The notes beneath the pieces were generated by a model. The model worked only from the letters and a program-made list of their open reading frames with translations. It ran no database searches and was not told where the DNA came from. The position numbers and the translations under genes were made by a program. From Mollicutes bacterium (GTDB taxonomy: Bacteria > Bacillota_I > Bacilli_A > Izemoplasmatales > Izemoplasmataceae), in the NCBI GenBank assembly GCA_003558105.1, contig PWMS01000034.1:1-64000 (forward strand): a DNA stretch of 64,000 nucleotides, in the 5' to 3' direction. Positions 17,470 through 28,302 of this stretch are shown here, piece by piece (position 1 is the stretch's first letter; every line of letters begins with the position of its first letter).

Positions 17470-18357
17470 TTAATCCAACGCTTCTGCGCCACCGATAATA
17501 TCGGTGAGTTCGGTTGTAATCGCATCTTGTCTGGCACGATTGTATTTGAGTTGCAAGTCTGAAATTAACTCCTCAGCGTTATCGGTAGCGCTTTTCATCG
17601 CGGTCATACGAGAGGCATGCTCGGTAGCTTTAGCTTCTAAAATCATGCCGTAAAATAAATTGACCACATACATCGGGAGTAAGTCTTGCAACACTTTATG
17701 GGCGTTGGGCTCATAATAGTAAATTGGGGTGTATGTCGACCCATCGTTGCTGTCGTAGTCCAATAATGGGTTGTGTTCTAAGGGAATGAGGGTTGTCTGT
17801 TTTACTTCATGTTGTAAAGTGTTGATAAAGTGATTATAAAACACTATGATTTCATCAAATTTTCCAGATAGATACCCTTTGATAAAGGTATCGCTAATTT
17901 GTTGAAAGTCAATAAATTGAACATCATCTCTAACTTGAATAACCTCATCATGAATCAATCGGTAACCACGGCGTTTCGCAAATGAAAAAGCTTTAAACCC
18001 TAAAGCCGCCACCTCAAACTCATCGTTGGATTGATGATGTTCGTTTATGTACTTTTCAGCTTTTTTAAAGACACTGTTGTTGTAAGGCCCAGCCAAACCA
18101 CGGTCACTTGAAATAATGACATAGACGGTTTTATTAATCTCACGGGCTTCCAATATCGGATGACTTAAATCGTGATCACTGGATAAAACCCGTGAGAGCA
18201 CGTTTGAAAGACGTTTGGTTAAAGGTCTAAATGATTTGATTGCACGCTCCGCTTTTTTTAATTTGGCGGCGCTGACCATATGCATCGCTTTGGTAATTTG
18301 CGATGTTTTTGCCGTAGCGTTGATGCGTTTTTTAATATCTCGCATAGAGGAAGGCAT
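17470..18357 (-). CDS. atpG: F-type ATP synthase subunit gamma
   Basis: 295 residues. The central shaft: an N-terminal coiled-coil strand (MRDIKKRINATAKTSQITKAMHMVSAAKL), a Rossmann-like middle with VIISSDRGLAGPYNNSV, and the C-terminal coiled strand (ASRMTAMKSATDNAEELI). All signature segments intact. Confidence 0.97.
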   Translation of the reverse strand: MPSSMRDIKKRINATAKTSQITKAMHMVSAAKLKKAERAIKSFRPLTKRLSNVLSRVLSSDHDLSHPILEAREINKTVYVIISSDRGLAGPYNNSVFKKAEKYINEHHQSNDEFEVAALGFKAFSFAKRRGYRLIHDEVIQVRDDVQFIDFQQISDTFIKGYLSGKFDEIIVFYNHFINTLQHEVKQTTLIPLEHNPLLDYDSNDGSTYTPIYYYEPNAHKVLQDLLPMYVVNLFYGMILEAKATEHASRMTAMKSATDNAEELISDLQLKYNRARQDAITTELTDIIGGAEALD

Positions 18358-18371
18358 AGTTTTTAACCACC

Positions 18372-19892
<1,521 letters not shown>

Positions 19893-20408
19893 CTATTTTG
19901 TCAAACGATGCTTTAGTTTTGATAGGGTCTGATTGACGGTTTGATCCATGACTTTGCCTTCGTATTCGAAGCGCAGTCCGCCAATGATACTTTCATCAAT
20001 GTGTGGTTCTATCATCACTTTTCGTTGATATTTTTTTTCATACGATTGCTTTAGATTGTCTAGTTGTGTTTGGTTGAGCTTTGTTTTGCTGTAGACGCGA
20101 ATATACATAACATCGTTCATCCGATCGATTAGATCATTGAAATCGACGAAGATATCCCGCATAGAATCAAAGCGGTGATTATCGATGATAACATTCATAA
20201 AATCATTAAATAACTGAGGTAATTCTAACGCCTTAATAGCCGCTTTCTTCTCATCTTTATGAATGTTAGGGTGCACAAAAAATCGTCTGTCTTCATCATC
20301 GAAACTATTGAGGACATTGCTAAAAACCGATTGAATATCTTTCAATTGGTTTTTTTCATTGGCAAGTTCAAAAAGTGCAACCGCATATTGTTCGCTTAGC
20401 GCACTCAT
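19893..20408 (-). CDS. atpH: F-type ATP synthase subunit delta
   Basis: 171 residues. Peripheral-stalk subunit joining F1 to the b dimer. The N-terminal SEQYAVALFELANEKNQ helix and the C-terminal DESIIGGLRFEYEGKVMDQTVNQTLSKL motif identify it. It overlaps the end of atpF by four bases. Confidence 0.95.
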   Translation of the reverse strand: MSALSEQYAVALFELANEKNQLKDIQSVFSNVLNSFDDEDRRFFVHPNIHKDEKKAAIKALELPQLFNDFMNVIIDNHRFDSMRDIFVDFNDLIDRMNDVMYIRVYSKTKLNQTQLDNLKQSYEKKYQRKVMIEPHIDESIIGGLRFEYEGKVMDQTVNQTLSKLKHRLTK

Positions 20409-20938
20409 TCTTTGTTAATCTCCTCAATCGCCTCATCAATCAAACGATCGTAGGTTTCTTTAGAAATTTTCTTTTCGATGGCTTTTTGACTCAAAACCAT
20501 CGCAACATCAACAATCTCTTCTTTTAGTTTATTTCGGGCCAATTCAATCTCTTTTTCGAGGTCTTCTTTTGCGGATTTTTTCATGTGTTCTGCTTCGCTT
20601 TTAGCTTCCTTGATAATTTGGCTTTTATTATCATCAGCTTGAGATTTCGCATCTTCAATAATCTTTCTTGCGTCTTCCTTCGCTTTTTGATAAGACTCTT
20701 CCGCATCATCTTTCAAGGCTTGTGCTTCTTCTTTTTGTGCCGCTGCCTCTGTCAATTCACTATCGACAATTTCACGACGCGACTCTAAGAACGCAGTCAC
20801 TTTATCCCAAAAGAATTTTTTCACCACAACAATAAGCAATAAAGTTGCGATAATTTGGATGGCCATCTCAATGGGATTAATACCCGTCAAACCAGAATTT
20901 TCAATAAGGGTACGAATCGCTTGTGCAACAGTATCCAT
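20405..20938 (-). CDS. atpF: F-type ATP synthase subunit b
   Basis: 177 residues. One N-terminal membrane span (about residues 23-44, INPIEMAIQIIATLLLIVVV) followed by a long charged helix (about 50-170) rich in Glu, Lys and Ala, the peripheral-stalk coiled coil. Dimerises and holds F1 against rotation. Confidence 0.95.
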   Translation of the reverse strand: MDTVAQAIRTLIENSGLTGINPIEMAIQIIATLLLIVVVKKFFWDKVTAFLESRREIVDSELTEAAAQKEEAQALKDDAEESYQKAKEDARKIIEDAKSQADDNKSQIIKEAKSEAEHMKKSAKEDLEKEIELARNKLKEEIVDVAMVLSQKAIEKKISKETYDRLIDEAIEEINKE

Positions 20939-20964
20939 GGTGTTGCCTCCTTATATCTCTTAGC

Positions 20965-21246
<282 letters not shown>

Positions 21247-21273
21247 TTATTATATATATTTTTTTAAAGCTTT

Positions 21274-21921
21274 TTACACTTCTTCGGTTTCAACGGCAAT
21301 AGACAAGAAAATCATTAAAAGCATAAAATAAACAAACGCTTGAATAAGTCCAAAGCCGATATTAAAAATCGGATGAACAATAAAAGTCATCGGTATAATA
21401 GCGACCAATGTTGGCAATATGTTCATCACAATCACCCCGATGACCGCACCGGATAAAATATTACCAAAAAGACGCAAGCCCATCGCCGTGGTGGTTGAAA
21501 TTTCACCAATAATATTTAAGGGAAACAAAAAGGGAATCGGACTCATGAGGTCTTTTAAACGTCCTAAAGGATTGTGTGCGATAATGGCACTCACTTGAAT
21601 AATCAAAAAAGCCATCAAAGAGAATCCCAAAGCAATATTAATATTGGAAAGCGGGGTCGCTAAACCAAACAAACTAACCGTATTGGCAAAGCCTAAATAA
21701 AGTAAAATACCTATCAACATCGGCGCAAATTTTTTCCAATTATCTCCAAAGTAATTTTTGATAAGATTGTTGAGCATATCGATGAGCATGATAACCAAAA
21801 AAATCGGGCCTTTGATAGGTTTGGCAGGATCCATCTTAGCAACGCGTGCCCCTAAGAAACTCAGGATGATCATTAAAAATATGATGACAATGATGGAAGA
21901 CGCCATATTAGGACTCAGCAT
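21274..21921 (-). CDS. atpB: F-type ATP synthase subunit a
   Basis: 215 residues and about five or six membrane helices. The essential Arg sits in TAMGLRLFGNILSG, and the late helix holds FGLIQAFVYFMLLMIFLS. Forms the ion half-channels against the c ring. The ATG at 21921 has AGAGAGG 9 nt upstream and overlaps the end of atpI; the track's ATG at 21930 touches that SD. Confidence 0.95.
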   Translation of the reverse strand: MLSPNMASSIIVIIFLMIILSFLGARVAKMDPAKPIKGPIFLVIMLIDMLNNLIKNYFGDNWKKFAPMLIGILLYLGFANTVSLFGLATPLSNINIALGFSLMAFLIIQVSAIIAHNPLGRLKDLMSPIPFLFPLNIIGEISTTTAMGLRLFGNILSGAVIGVIVMNILPTLVAIIPMTFIVHPIFNIGFGLIQAFVYFMLLMIFLSIAVETEEV

Positions 21922-22312
21922 GCGTATCATCCTCTCTAAAAATTATTGCCGTTATAATTAAGGCTACTTTAAACGACGTCAGACCGACAAAAACAGGAAT
22001 CATCATTAAGCCTTCGTTAAAGTGTGCTATCACTAAAACCAGACCATAAAAAGCAAATCGGATAAAATAGTTCCGCACCGACAACCGTCGAAGCTTCGTA
22101 TAATCAATTTCAACTTGTTTAAGCACTGAGCGGTAGTGGAAAGACATCATCATCACACTGACCAATGTCCCCAGTATAAAACTTAACACAATCGTCCATC
22201 CATCAAAATCCGTGAAGTGAAACCCGAGCCATAAGCCTAGCGATACAACCAATGCATAAGGCCAGACCACAGCAAACGTCTTGATATAGAGATTGTCATT
22301 CTTCTTCATCAT
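21908..22312 (-). CDS. atpI: ATP synthase subunit I (assembly factor)
   Basis: 134 residues with four predicted membrane helices and a basic cytoplasmic loop (QVEIDYTKLRRLSVRNYF), between atpZ and atpB. Position and topology match AtpI, which helps c-ring assembly. Sequence conservation in the family is low, so the call leans on context. The ATG at 22312 has AGGTG six bases upstream; the track's GTG is part of that SD. It overlaps both neighbours. Confidence 0.78.
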   Translation of the reverse strand: MMKKNDNLYIKTFAVVWPYALVVSLGLWLGFHFTDFDGWTIVLSFILGTLVSVMMMSFHYRSVLKQVEIDYTKLRRLSVRNYFIRFAFYGLVLVIAHFNEGLMMIPVFVGLTSFKVALIITAIIFREDDTHAES

Positions 22313-22526
22313 ATTTTTCACCTAATTTATATACCCGAACCATAAAGTTTCTTACCGCCGCTATAGCGCCGATGATCATAAAGATAATCACGAATAAACG
22401 CTCAAATCCAAGCCAATGGTCAAGCCCTATCCCGATAAAAAAACCGATTAGGATCGCAACAATAACTTCCCAAGCGAAATTAGAAGCAATCGCGATAAGT
22501 TTTACGGTTTGCTTTTTATCACTCAT
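22296..22526 (-). CDS. atpZ: AtpZ/AtpI-family F0F1-ATPase-associated protein
   Basis: 76 residues with two membrane helices; FAWEVIVAILIGFFIGIGLD and the later IIFMIIGAIAAVRNF match the small AtpZ family (ATPase_gene1), which has been linked to Mg2+/Ca2+ supply for the ATPase. First atp-specific gene of the operon, 18 bp after rpiB. Confidence 0.85.
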   Translation of the reverse strand: MSDKKQTVKLIAIASNFAWEVIVAILIGFFIGIGLDHWLGFERLFVIIFMIIGAIAAVRNFMVRVYKLGEKYDEEE

Positions 22527-22544
22527 AATAACCTCTTAACCAAT

Positions 22545-22976
22545 CTATGATTCAATTTTATTGACTCTTCGCTGATGGCGCTTTTCATTAGAAAACTCGG
22601 TTTTCAACCAAACATCGGCAATCTTAAAGGCTAAATCATCGCCCAGAATTCGACCACCCATGGTTAAAATATTGGAATCATTATGCAAGCGTGTAGCCTC
22701 TGCACTGAAAACATCATGCACCAAAGCGGCACGAATGCCTTGAATCTTGTTAGCCTGAATACTCATACCAATCCCTGTGCCGCATATTAAAATACCACGG
22801 TCAAAATCGCCCTTAACCAAAGCTAAGGCTAGCGGGGTTGCAACATCGTTATAATCGCAACTTTTGGTATCATTGGTCCCAAAATCTTCAACGGTATATT
22901 CTTGTTTTAATAGATATGATTTCACTGCTTCTTTGAGACGATAACCAGCGTGATCAGAGCCTATAGCTATTCTCAT
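22545..22976 (-). CDS. rpiB: Ribose-5-phosphate isomerase B (RpiB/LacA family)
   Basis: 143 residues. Interconverts ribose 5-phosphate and ribulose 5-phosphate. Family motifs: IAIGSDHAGYRLKEAV, GILICGTGIGMSIQANK (catalytic Cys in CGTG) and HNDSNILTMGGR. The ATG at 22976 follows GAGGTG; the track's 22985 start is a GTG inside that SD. Its co-transcription with the atp operon is an arrangement seen in several Firmicutes. Confidence 0.93.
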   Translation of the reverse strand: MRIAIGSDHAGYRLKEAVKSYLLKQEYTVEDFGTNDTKSCDYNDVATPLALALVKGDFDRGILICGTGIGMSIQANKIQGIRAALVHDVFSAEATRLHNDSNILTMGGRILGDDLAFKIADVWLKTEFSNEKRHQRRVNKIES

Positions 22977-23006
22977 TGTATTCACCTCATAAAATTCTAC
23001 TTTCCT

Positions 23007-23034
23007 ATTATATCAAAGACTTATTAAATTACAA
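23007..23034 (-). promoter_or_regulatory. Promoter of the rpiB-atp operon
   Basis: Minus-strand TTGTAA (23029-23034), 16 nt, TATAAT (23007-23012) preceded by TGA as an extended -10. Confidence 0.75.
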
Positions 23035-23046
23035 TAAAAAACACGT

Positions 23047-23604
23047 TTAATCCAGTTTGATATCGCCTTGTCGTAAGATTCGCTTTTGCATGACATCATA
23101 GACGGTAGATGCCTTCCCTTCAGCATCATCACCCACAACGATATAATCGGCCTTGTCGTTAAATTCTAACGCATTTTGATATGTCTTAATCTCTGGTTCA
23201 TTTGAACGATTGAGTGACGTCACCGCCATCGGCCCAAAATGATTGAGAAGTTTAAGCGCTAGTGTATCGTTTGGCATTCTTAAACCAATCGTATCAAAAC
23301 CCGCATTAACATAAGGGGGTACAATATCGGTCTTTGGGACTACTAAGGTTAAAGCACCAGGCCAATATTTTAAAGCCAACGGTTTTAAAAGCGTTTCATC
23401 TGAGGTAAACCTTAAAGCATCGTCCAAAGACCCACACAGTATCGCTAAGGGTTTGTTGGCGTCCCGCCCTTTTGTCATATAAATTTTTTTAATGGCTTTT
23501 TCATCGTTGTAAAGCGCCCCGATACCATAAACGGTATCGGTCTTAAAGACAATGGTTTTCCCCTTGATATCTTTTTTACATAGTGCCTCGACTGATATGA
23601 TCAT
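23047..23604 (-). CDS. tsaC: L-threonylcarbamoyladenylate synthase (TsaC/YrdC type)
   Basis: 185 residues. Makes threonylcarbamoyl-AMP for t6A modification of ANN-decoding tRNAs. YrdC-domain motifs FKTDTVYGIGALYNDEKA, KGRDANKPLAIL and YWPGALTLVV are present, and SLNRSNEPE near the end of the domain. It is the short form without the Sua5 C-terminal extension. Last gene of the 29.0-23.0 kb operon. Confidence 0.92.
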   Translation of the reverse strand: MIISVEALCKKDIKGKTIVFKTDTVYGIGALYNDEKAIKKIYMTKGRDANKPLAILCGSLDDALRFTSDETLLKPLALKYWPGALTLVVPKTDIVPPYVNAGFDTIGLRMPNDTLALKLLNHFGPMAVTSLNRSNEPEIKTYQNALEFNDKADYIVVGDDAEGKASTVYDVMQKRILRQGDIKLD

Positions 23605-23612
23605 CTTCTCAC

Positions 23613-24239
23613 CTACACATCAAGTTTCATTTGGGTTTCTATCAGCTTTTTTACCGGTTTAAAGCTCTTACGATGTACCGCTGAGACCCCATGTTCACGC
23701 AACGCTTTTAAGTGTTGCTTAGTGGGATAACCTTTGTGTTTAGCAAAACCATAATTTGGATATTTTTCTGCCAGTTCAACCATAAGAGCATCTCTTTTCA
23801 CTTTTGCAATAATGCTGGCTGCAGCGATGGAAGCACTAAGATTATCCCCTTTTATAAGCGCTTGATGTGGTAGGGATAACGCATCCAAAACCATCGCATC
23901 GCTTAATACATAATCGGCATTTTCAAGTTTCTCGATGGCACGATACATACCGGTTTTACTGGCTTGATACACATTGAGCGTATCTACCTCATCGACTGAT
24001 ATAATGGCACAAGCAACATTTTTAGCGTGCTTATATATTTCATTAGAAAGCTGGTGTCGTTTTTTCGCGCTCAACTTTTTAGAATCGGATAAGCCTACGA
24101 TCTTTTTTTTCGGATCCAAAATAACCGCAGCCACAACCAACGGTCCTGCTAAGGGACCGCGCCCAACCTCATCACAACCGGCAATATTCTCAAAGCCTTG
24201 AGCTAAAAGCGCATCTTCATAATTGTACATGTCGCTCAT
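23613..24239 (-). CDS. rnhB: Ribonuclease HII
   Basis: 208 residues. Cleaves RNA in RNA-DNA hybrids and at single ribonucleotides. The D-E-G motif is in IAGCDEVGRGPLAGPLV, with a third acidic residue in YVLSDAM and the SIIAKVKRD segment. The ATG at 24239 overlaps the rbgA gene by 23 bases and has only a weak AAAGAG; the second ATG at 24230 is possible. Confidence 0.94.
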   Translation of the reverse strand: MSDMYNYEDALLAQGFENIAGCDEVGRGPLAGPLVVAAVILDPKKKIVGLSDSKKLSAKKRHQLSNEIYKHAKNVACAIISVDEVDTLNVYQASKTGMYRAIEKLENADYVLSDAMVLDALSLPHQALIKGDNLSASIAAASIIAKVKRDALMVELAEKYPNYGFAKHKGYPTKQHLKALREHGVSAVHRKSFKPVKKLIETQMKLDV

Positions 24240-25086
24240 CTACTCTTTCTAACATGACAGAACCAAACCCATGGTGACGAAAGTCGTATAAAAAATGATC
24301 CATAACCCTTTCGTAATCAATTTGACCGCCTTGGGTCAAACAGCCGCGACGTTTACCAATTTTATCAAATAAATCTAAGGGGGTATCCGAAGCATCGATC
24401 GTCATCCCATATTTATCTTCAAAAGCTTTTTTATAATGTTTTTTTAACAATTTAAAACCATGAATGACAACTTCGTCCCTTGGCACAAAATGATCTTTAA
24501 TGGTACCAAGCAAGGCAAGATTGAGGGCTGTAATTTGATCATCAAGATTAGGCCATAAAATCCCAGGGGTATCCAATAGTTCAAAATTTTTATTGATGCG
24601 AATCATTTGAAGATGTTTGGTAATCCCAGGGGTATCGCCAACTTTAGTTGCTTTTTTCGCAACCAATCGATTGATTAACGTGCTTTTACCAACATTGGGA
24701 ATCCCGACGATTAAAGCACGAATCGGCCGTTCAATTCTTCCTTTTGCTTTTTCTTTTTCAAAGACATCGTGTAAAATCTCTTTGGCTTTGTGATGAATAT
24801 CTTGAACATTTGTTCCTTTAAGCGCATTGATTTTGAGTGTATGATATTGATGTTTTTCAAAAACATCAATCCATGCTTCAAGCGGATGGTGATCGGCTAA
24901 ATCCGATTTGTTTAGCAACATCAATTTTGGTTTATGTGCGAAGAGGTCTTTCAACTCTGGATTGATCGATGCATAAGGCGCTCTTGCGTCCAATATTTCT
25001 AAAATGATATCAATATGCTTAAGGTGTTCTTTAATTAAGCGTTTTGTTTTGGCCATGTGACCAGGATAATAATTGATTTTAGGCAT
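24217..25086 (-). CDS. rbgA: Ribosome biogenesis GTPase RbgA
   Basis: 289 residues. Circularly permuted GTPase for late 50S assembly: G4 NKSD precedes G1 GIPNVGKST, then G3 DTPG. The N-terminal NYYPGHMAKTKRLI and C-terminal ANTAR-like helical domain fit RbgA/YlqF. The ATG at 25086 lies 1 nt after the lepB stop with GGAAGG upstream; the track's start is a TTG inside lepB. The neighbouring rnhB is a conserved partner of rbgA in Firmicutes. Confidence 0.95.
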   Translation of the reverse strand: MPKINYYPGHMAKTKRLIKEHLKHIDIILEILDARAPYASINPELKDLFAHKPKLMLLNKSDLADHHPLEAWIDVFEKHQYHTLKINALKGTNVQDIHHKAKEILHDVFEKEKAKGRIERPIRALIVGIPNVGKSTLINRLVAKKATKVGDTPGITKHLQMIRINKNFELLDTPGILWPNLDDQITALNLALLGTIKDHFVPRDEVVIHGFKLLKKHYKKAFEDKYGMTIDASDTPLDLFDKIGKRRGCLTQGGQIDYERVMDHFLYDFRHHGFGSVMLERVDERHVQL

Positions 25087-25087
25087 A

Positions 25088-25897
25088 TCATTCAATCCTT
25101 CCAAAGTTTTTTAGTGGAAATAATCTGTATTTGACAACGCCATAAAGTCTATCTTCTGTGATTGGTCCAAAATCTCTAGAATCCGATGATTTCTCGCGGT
25201 TATCTCCAAGTAGATAATATTCATCATCGGCCAGTTCAATCGTACAAATATAATTGGCATTCTCGCATTCAGTGGCCGTTATATTAGGCAAATAAGGTTC
25301 CTCTAAAAGATGACCATCGATGTAAATATGACCGCCTTCAATATTGATGGTTTCACCAGGTAAACCAATGACTCTTTTGATTAAGTAGTTTTCATCGATA
25401 TCGACCGGTTTAACCACCACAAAATCCAAGCGTTCTTTGCGCCGGTATATTCTTTGCATGATGACATAATCGTTATGTTCAAAGGTAGGTTCCATGGACG
25501 TACCATCGACATGGGCAAATGAGAAAAACAAGCCGTTTATCAATATATATAGCGCGATTAAATAAACAAAAAAAGCGATGATATCAACCGTTTTATAGGT
25601 TGATTTTAATTGCTGATCGGTCGCTAGTGTTTTTGATTTTAATAAGATGAAAAAGATGATTATAACGTAAAATAAAACCAACGATAAAAAGATATAAAAC
25701 AACGGCAGCGTGGTTAGCCAGTTGTGGGCGGTATTCTTAAACACATCAAGAAAGGTTATTTGATATAAACGCGCAAATGTATGGTTGGCATGTCTTATAA
25801 AGGGAAATACAATGATAAAAAAGAGCGCAAGCAAGATGCCAAATAATTTGCGCTCAATTTTATGTTTGAGGTTGTTTTGCGCGTCTGAGGCGTTCAT
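25088..25897 (-). CDS. lepB: Signal peptidase I with three N-terminal membrane spans
   Basis: 269 residues. Cleaves signal peptides of exported proteins. Catalytic Ser134 in GTSMEPTF, Lys174 in NYLIKRVIGLPGE and the box-E GDNREKSSDSRDFGPI are intact, so the enzyme is complete. Three hydrophobic segments precede the active site (about 18-34, 62-86 and 104-126), more than the single span of typical Gram-positive SPases. Embedded in the ftsK-to-tsaC operon. Confidence 0.94.
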   Translation of the reverse strand: MNASDAQNNLKHKIERKLFGILLALFFIIVFPFIRHANHTFARLYQITFLDVFKNTAHNWLTTLPLFYIFLSLVLFYVIIIFFILLKSKTLATDQQLKSTYKTVDIIAFFVYLIALYILINGLFFSFAHVDGTSMEPTFEHNDYVIMQRIYRRKERLDFVVVKPVDIDENYLIKRVIGLPGETINIEGGHIYIDGHLLEEPYLPNITATECENANYICTIELADDEYYLLGDNREKSSDSRDFGPITEDRLYGVVKYRLFPLKNFGRIE

Positions 25898-25901
25898 GTA
25901 A

Positions 25902-27968
25902 TCATTCCATATCGTTTAAGATGGTCTCAAGTTGGTCTTCACTAACTAGGACTTCTCTGGCCTTAGACCCTAGATTACCAGAGACAATTTCCATTGTTTC
26001 TAAGGATTCCACAATACTTTGTGCACGGTTAAAACCGATGTTAAATGTTTTTGAAATCTTATTGATGGAGGCTTCTTGTTTAGAGACGACGAAGCGAGCG
26101 ACATCATCTAATAAATCGTCTTGTTCAAACGTTTTGGTGGCGCTTTTTACCAAGGCTTCTTCGTTAAACAAGAAATCTGGTTTCGCCTGTTTTTTAATAA
26201 AGTTTGTCACGGTTTCAATATCAGCGTCACTGACAAAGGCGCCTTGGAGCCTTTGTTTGCTGCCACCGGTAGGAACGTATAACATATCGCCTTTACCTAA
26301 CAATGTCTCGGCGCCTACGGAATCGATAATTGTTTGGGAATCAATATGTGAAGAAACGCTAAAAGCGATTCTTGTTGGAATGTTGGATTTAATGGTACCT
26401 TTAACAACATCGGTACTGGGCCGTTGTGTAGCGACAATTAAATGAATGCCACACGCGCGGGCTTTTTGTGTGATACGCATAATCGATTCCTCAACATATT
26501 GTGAGGACACCATCATCAAATCATTTAACTCATCGACAATAATGACGATATAAGGCATTTTTTCTTCCAAAGCCTCAACTTTTTGGTTGTAGGCAGAGAT
26601 ATCTCTTGCGGTATGTTGGCGGAATGTTTGGAAGCGTCGCTCCATCTCATCAACCACCCAATTCAAAGCTGCGGTGGCCGTTTTAGCATCGTTGATGACG
26701 GGGGTGATTAAGTGGGGTAAGTCATTATAAGCCGAGAGTTCTACCATTTTTGGATCAATCAACATAAGCTTTAATTCTGAAGGTTTATATTTCAACAGTA
26801 AACTCATCAAAAAGGTGTTAATACAGACACTTTTACCACTGCCAGTCGCACCCGCAATCAAACCGTGTGGCATGGATCTAATCGGGGCATAAATCGGTTT
26901 GCCATCGATATCTAAACCAAGCGCAATCGTTAAAGGCATCGCCGCTTGTTGGAACATAGAGCGATTGACAATATCGACAAAATGGACCAATTGTGCTTGT
27001 TCATTTGGCACTTCAATACCAACGGTGTTTTTACCAGGAATCGGTGCTTCAATACGAATATCCTTGGCGCCAAGCGCCATTTTTAAATTATCGTTAAGGT
27101 TGGTGATTTTCGATAGTTTAACCCCTTTTTCAACCGCAATTTCATAGCGGGTCACAGTCGGACCTTGCGTATGTTTATACACCCGAGCACCGACACCAAA
27201 TTCATTGAATGTTTCATTGATTTTGTTGGTTTGGCTTTCGACTGAAGCACTGAGATCCACAGGGGCTTCATCCGGTTTACTTAAAAGACTGACAGGCGGA
27301 ATTTGATAGTGTTGATAGGTATTGGATCCGGTCTTAACGGTTTGTTTGGATTTATCGATGGTGGGCGGTTCATGGTTTGATTCAGTCGCTTCGGTGGCCT
27401 TTTGTGTTGCTTTAAAATTCGAAGATTCATCATCCTCATTATCGGTTTCTTCTTGTCTTTCTTCTTTATGATCTGTGGGTTTTTCCACTGGGGTTTGAGT
27501 AGGTTGAGCATCATCTAAAAAGTCATACATGGTGGCTTTTTTTGGCGGGGTATTTTCTTCTTTATTATGATTTTCTTCGGTTGTATTATCAATGATGGAG
27601 GCTTCAACGATTTTAGCTGAATTTTTAGGCGCGTTTTGTGATTGCATAACCTCGTCTAAGTTTTTACCGCGAACCAGATCAAATTCTGGGTAATCAGATC
27701 CATATTTTCTAATCCGTTCTTCTTTCGTTATACGCGGCTTGGTTCGAAAAGCATCCATCTTGTCCATGTTTCTGCGGAAATTGGTTTTGATTGGGATAAC
27801 GACTTCGTCTTTGACGTTCTTACCAAAAATCGGAGATACAAACTCGCTACGTTTGTATGTCCGTTTGGTTTCATGGGTTATTTGTGTAATTTCGTAAACC
27901 TCGAAAGGATTTTCATCGGGGGTTCTTTTCAGAGGTGGTTCGATTTTCTTATTACGTCTAAAAAACAT
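25902..27968 (-). CDS. FtsK/SpoIIIE-family DNA translocase without membrane domain (SftA-like)
   Basis: 688 residues. C-terminal motor: Walker A IAGATGSGKSVCINTF, LMLIDPKMVELSAYNDLPHL, Walker B VIIVDELNDLM and the ATQRPSTDVVKGTIKSNIPTRI segment. The last 65 residues form the gamma winged helix (FNIGFNRAQSIVESLE, GSKAREVLVS) that reads chromosome polarity sequences. The first 230 residues are hydrophilic, low complexity and charged, with no membrane helix, so this resembles the soluble SftA form rather than FtsK/SpoIIIE. Usual Walker B is DE-x-A-D; here it is DELND. Probable role: clearing DNA from the division site. Confidence 0.93.
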   Translation of the reverse strand: MFFRRNKKIEPPLKRTPDENPFEVYEITQITHETKRTYKRSEFVSPIFGKNVKDEVVIPIKTNFRRNMDKMDAFRTKPRITKEERIRKYGSDYPEFDLVRGKNLDEVMQSQNAPKNSAKIVEASIIDNTTEENHNKEENTPPKKATMYDFLDDAQPTQTPVEKPTDHKEERQEETDNEDDESSNFKATQKATEATESNHEPPTIDKSKQTVKTGSNTYQHYQIPPVSLLSKPDEAPVDLSASVESQTNKINETFNEFGVGARVYKHTQGPTVTRYEIAVEKGVKLSKITNLNDNLKMALGAKDIRIEAPIPGKNTVGIEVPNEQAQLVHFVDIVNRSMFQQAAMPLTIALGLDIDGKPIYAPIRSMPHGLIAGATGSGKSVCINTFLMSLLLKYKPSELKLMLIDPKMVELSAYNDLPHLITPVINDAKTATAALNWVVDEMERRFQTFRQHTARDISAYNQKVEALEEKMPYIVIIVDELNDLMMVSSQYVEESIMRITQKARACGIHLIVATQRPSTDVVKGTIKSNIPTRIAFSVSSHIDSQTIIDSVGAETLLGKGDMLYVPTGGSKQRLQGAFVSDADIETVTNFIKKQAKPDFLFNEEALVKSATKTFEQDDLLDDVARFVVSKQEASINKISKTFNIGFNRAQSIVESLETMEIVSGNLGSKAREVLVSEDQLETILNDME

Positions 27969-27969
27969 C

Positions 27970-28302
27970 TTATCCCTCTTTTATTTCTATGACTTCTTGA
28001 AGAAATCTCATCACATCTTTAGGTTCTTTTCGGTTTTTACTTATCAATGTATGTTTTAATGCGCCATCGGAAAAATACAAAAATGATGGCACCCCATAAA
28101 CTTTAAAATGTTTGAATACTTCGGGCATCTCATGACGCATAATTGAAAAAAATTTTATCGATTCAAACGGAGCTATTAAACGCTCGATAAACTGATCGAG
28201 ATAGTCACAATCGATACATTGTTGGCTTTTAAAAATGATGATGATATCAGGGTATTTATCCAAGTAATTTTCTAGTGTGTTGAGCTTATGAATTGTCCTC
28301 AT
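27970..28302 (-). CDS. Thioredoxin-like protein (CxxC type)
   Basis: 110 residues with a thioredoxin fold pattern: FKSQQCIDCDYLDQF holds the redox CxxC (CIDC), and GVPSFLYFSDG has the cis-proline. The N-terminus is short and there is no signal peptide, so it is probably cytoplasmic. The ATG at 28302 is the first ATG; the track's start is a GTG inside the upstream gene. The reading frame overlaps the upstream gene by 17 bases. Substrate unknown. Confidence 0.8.
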   Translation of the reverse strand: MRTIHKLNTLENYLDKYPDIIIIFKSQQCIDCDYLDQFIERLIAPFESIKFFSIMRHEMPEVFKHFKVYGVPSFLYFSDGALKHTLISKNRKEPKDVMRFLQEVIEIKEG

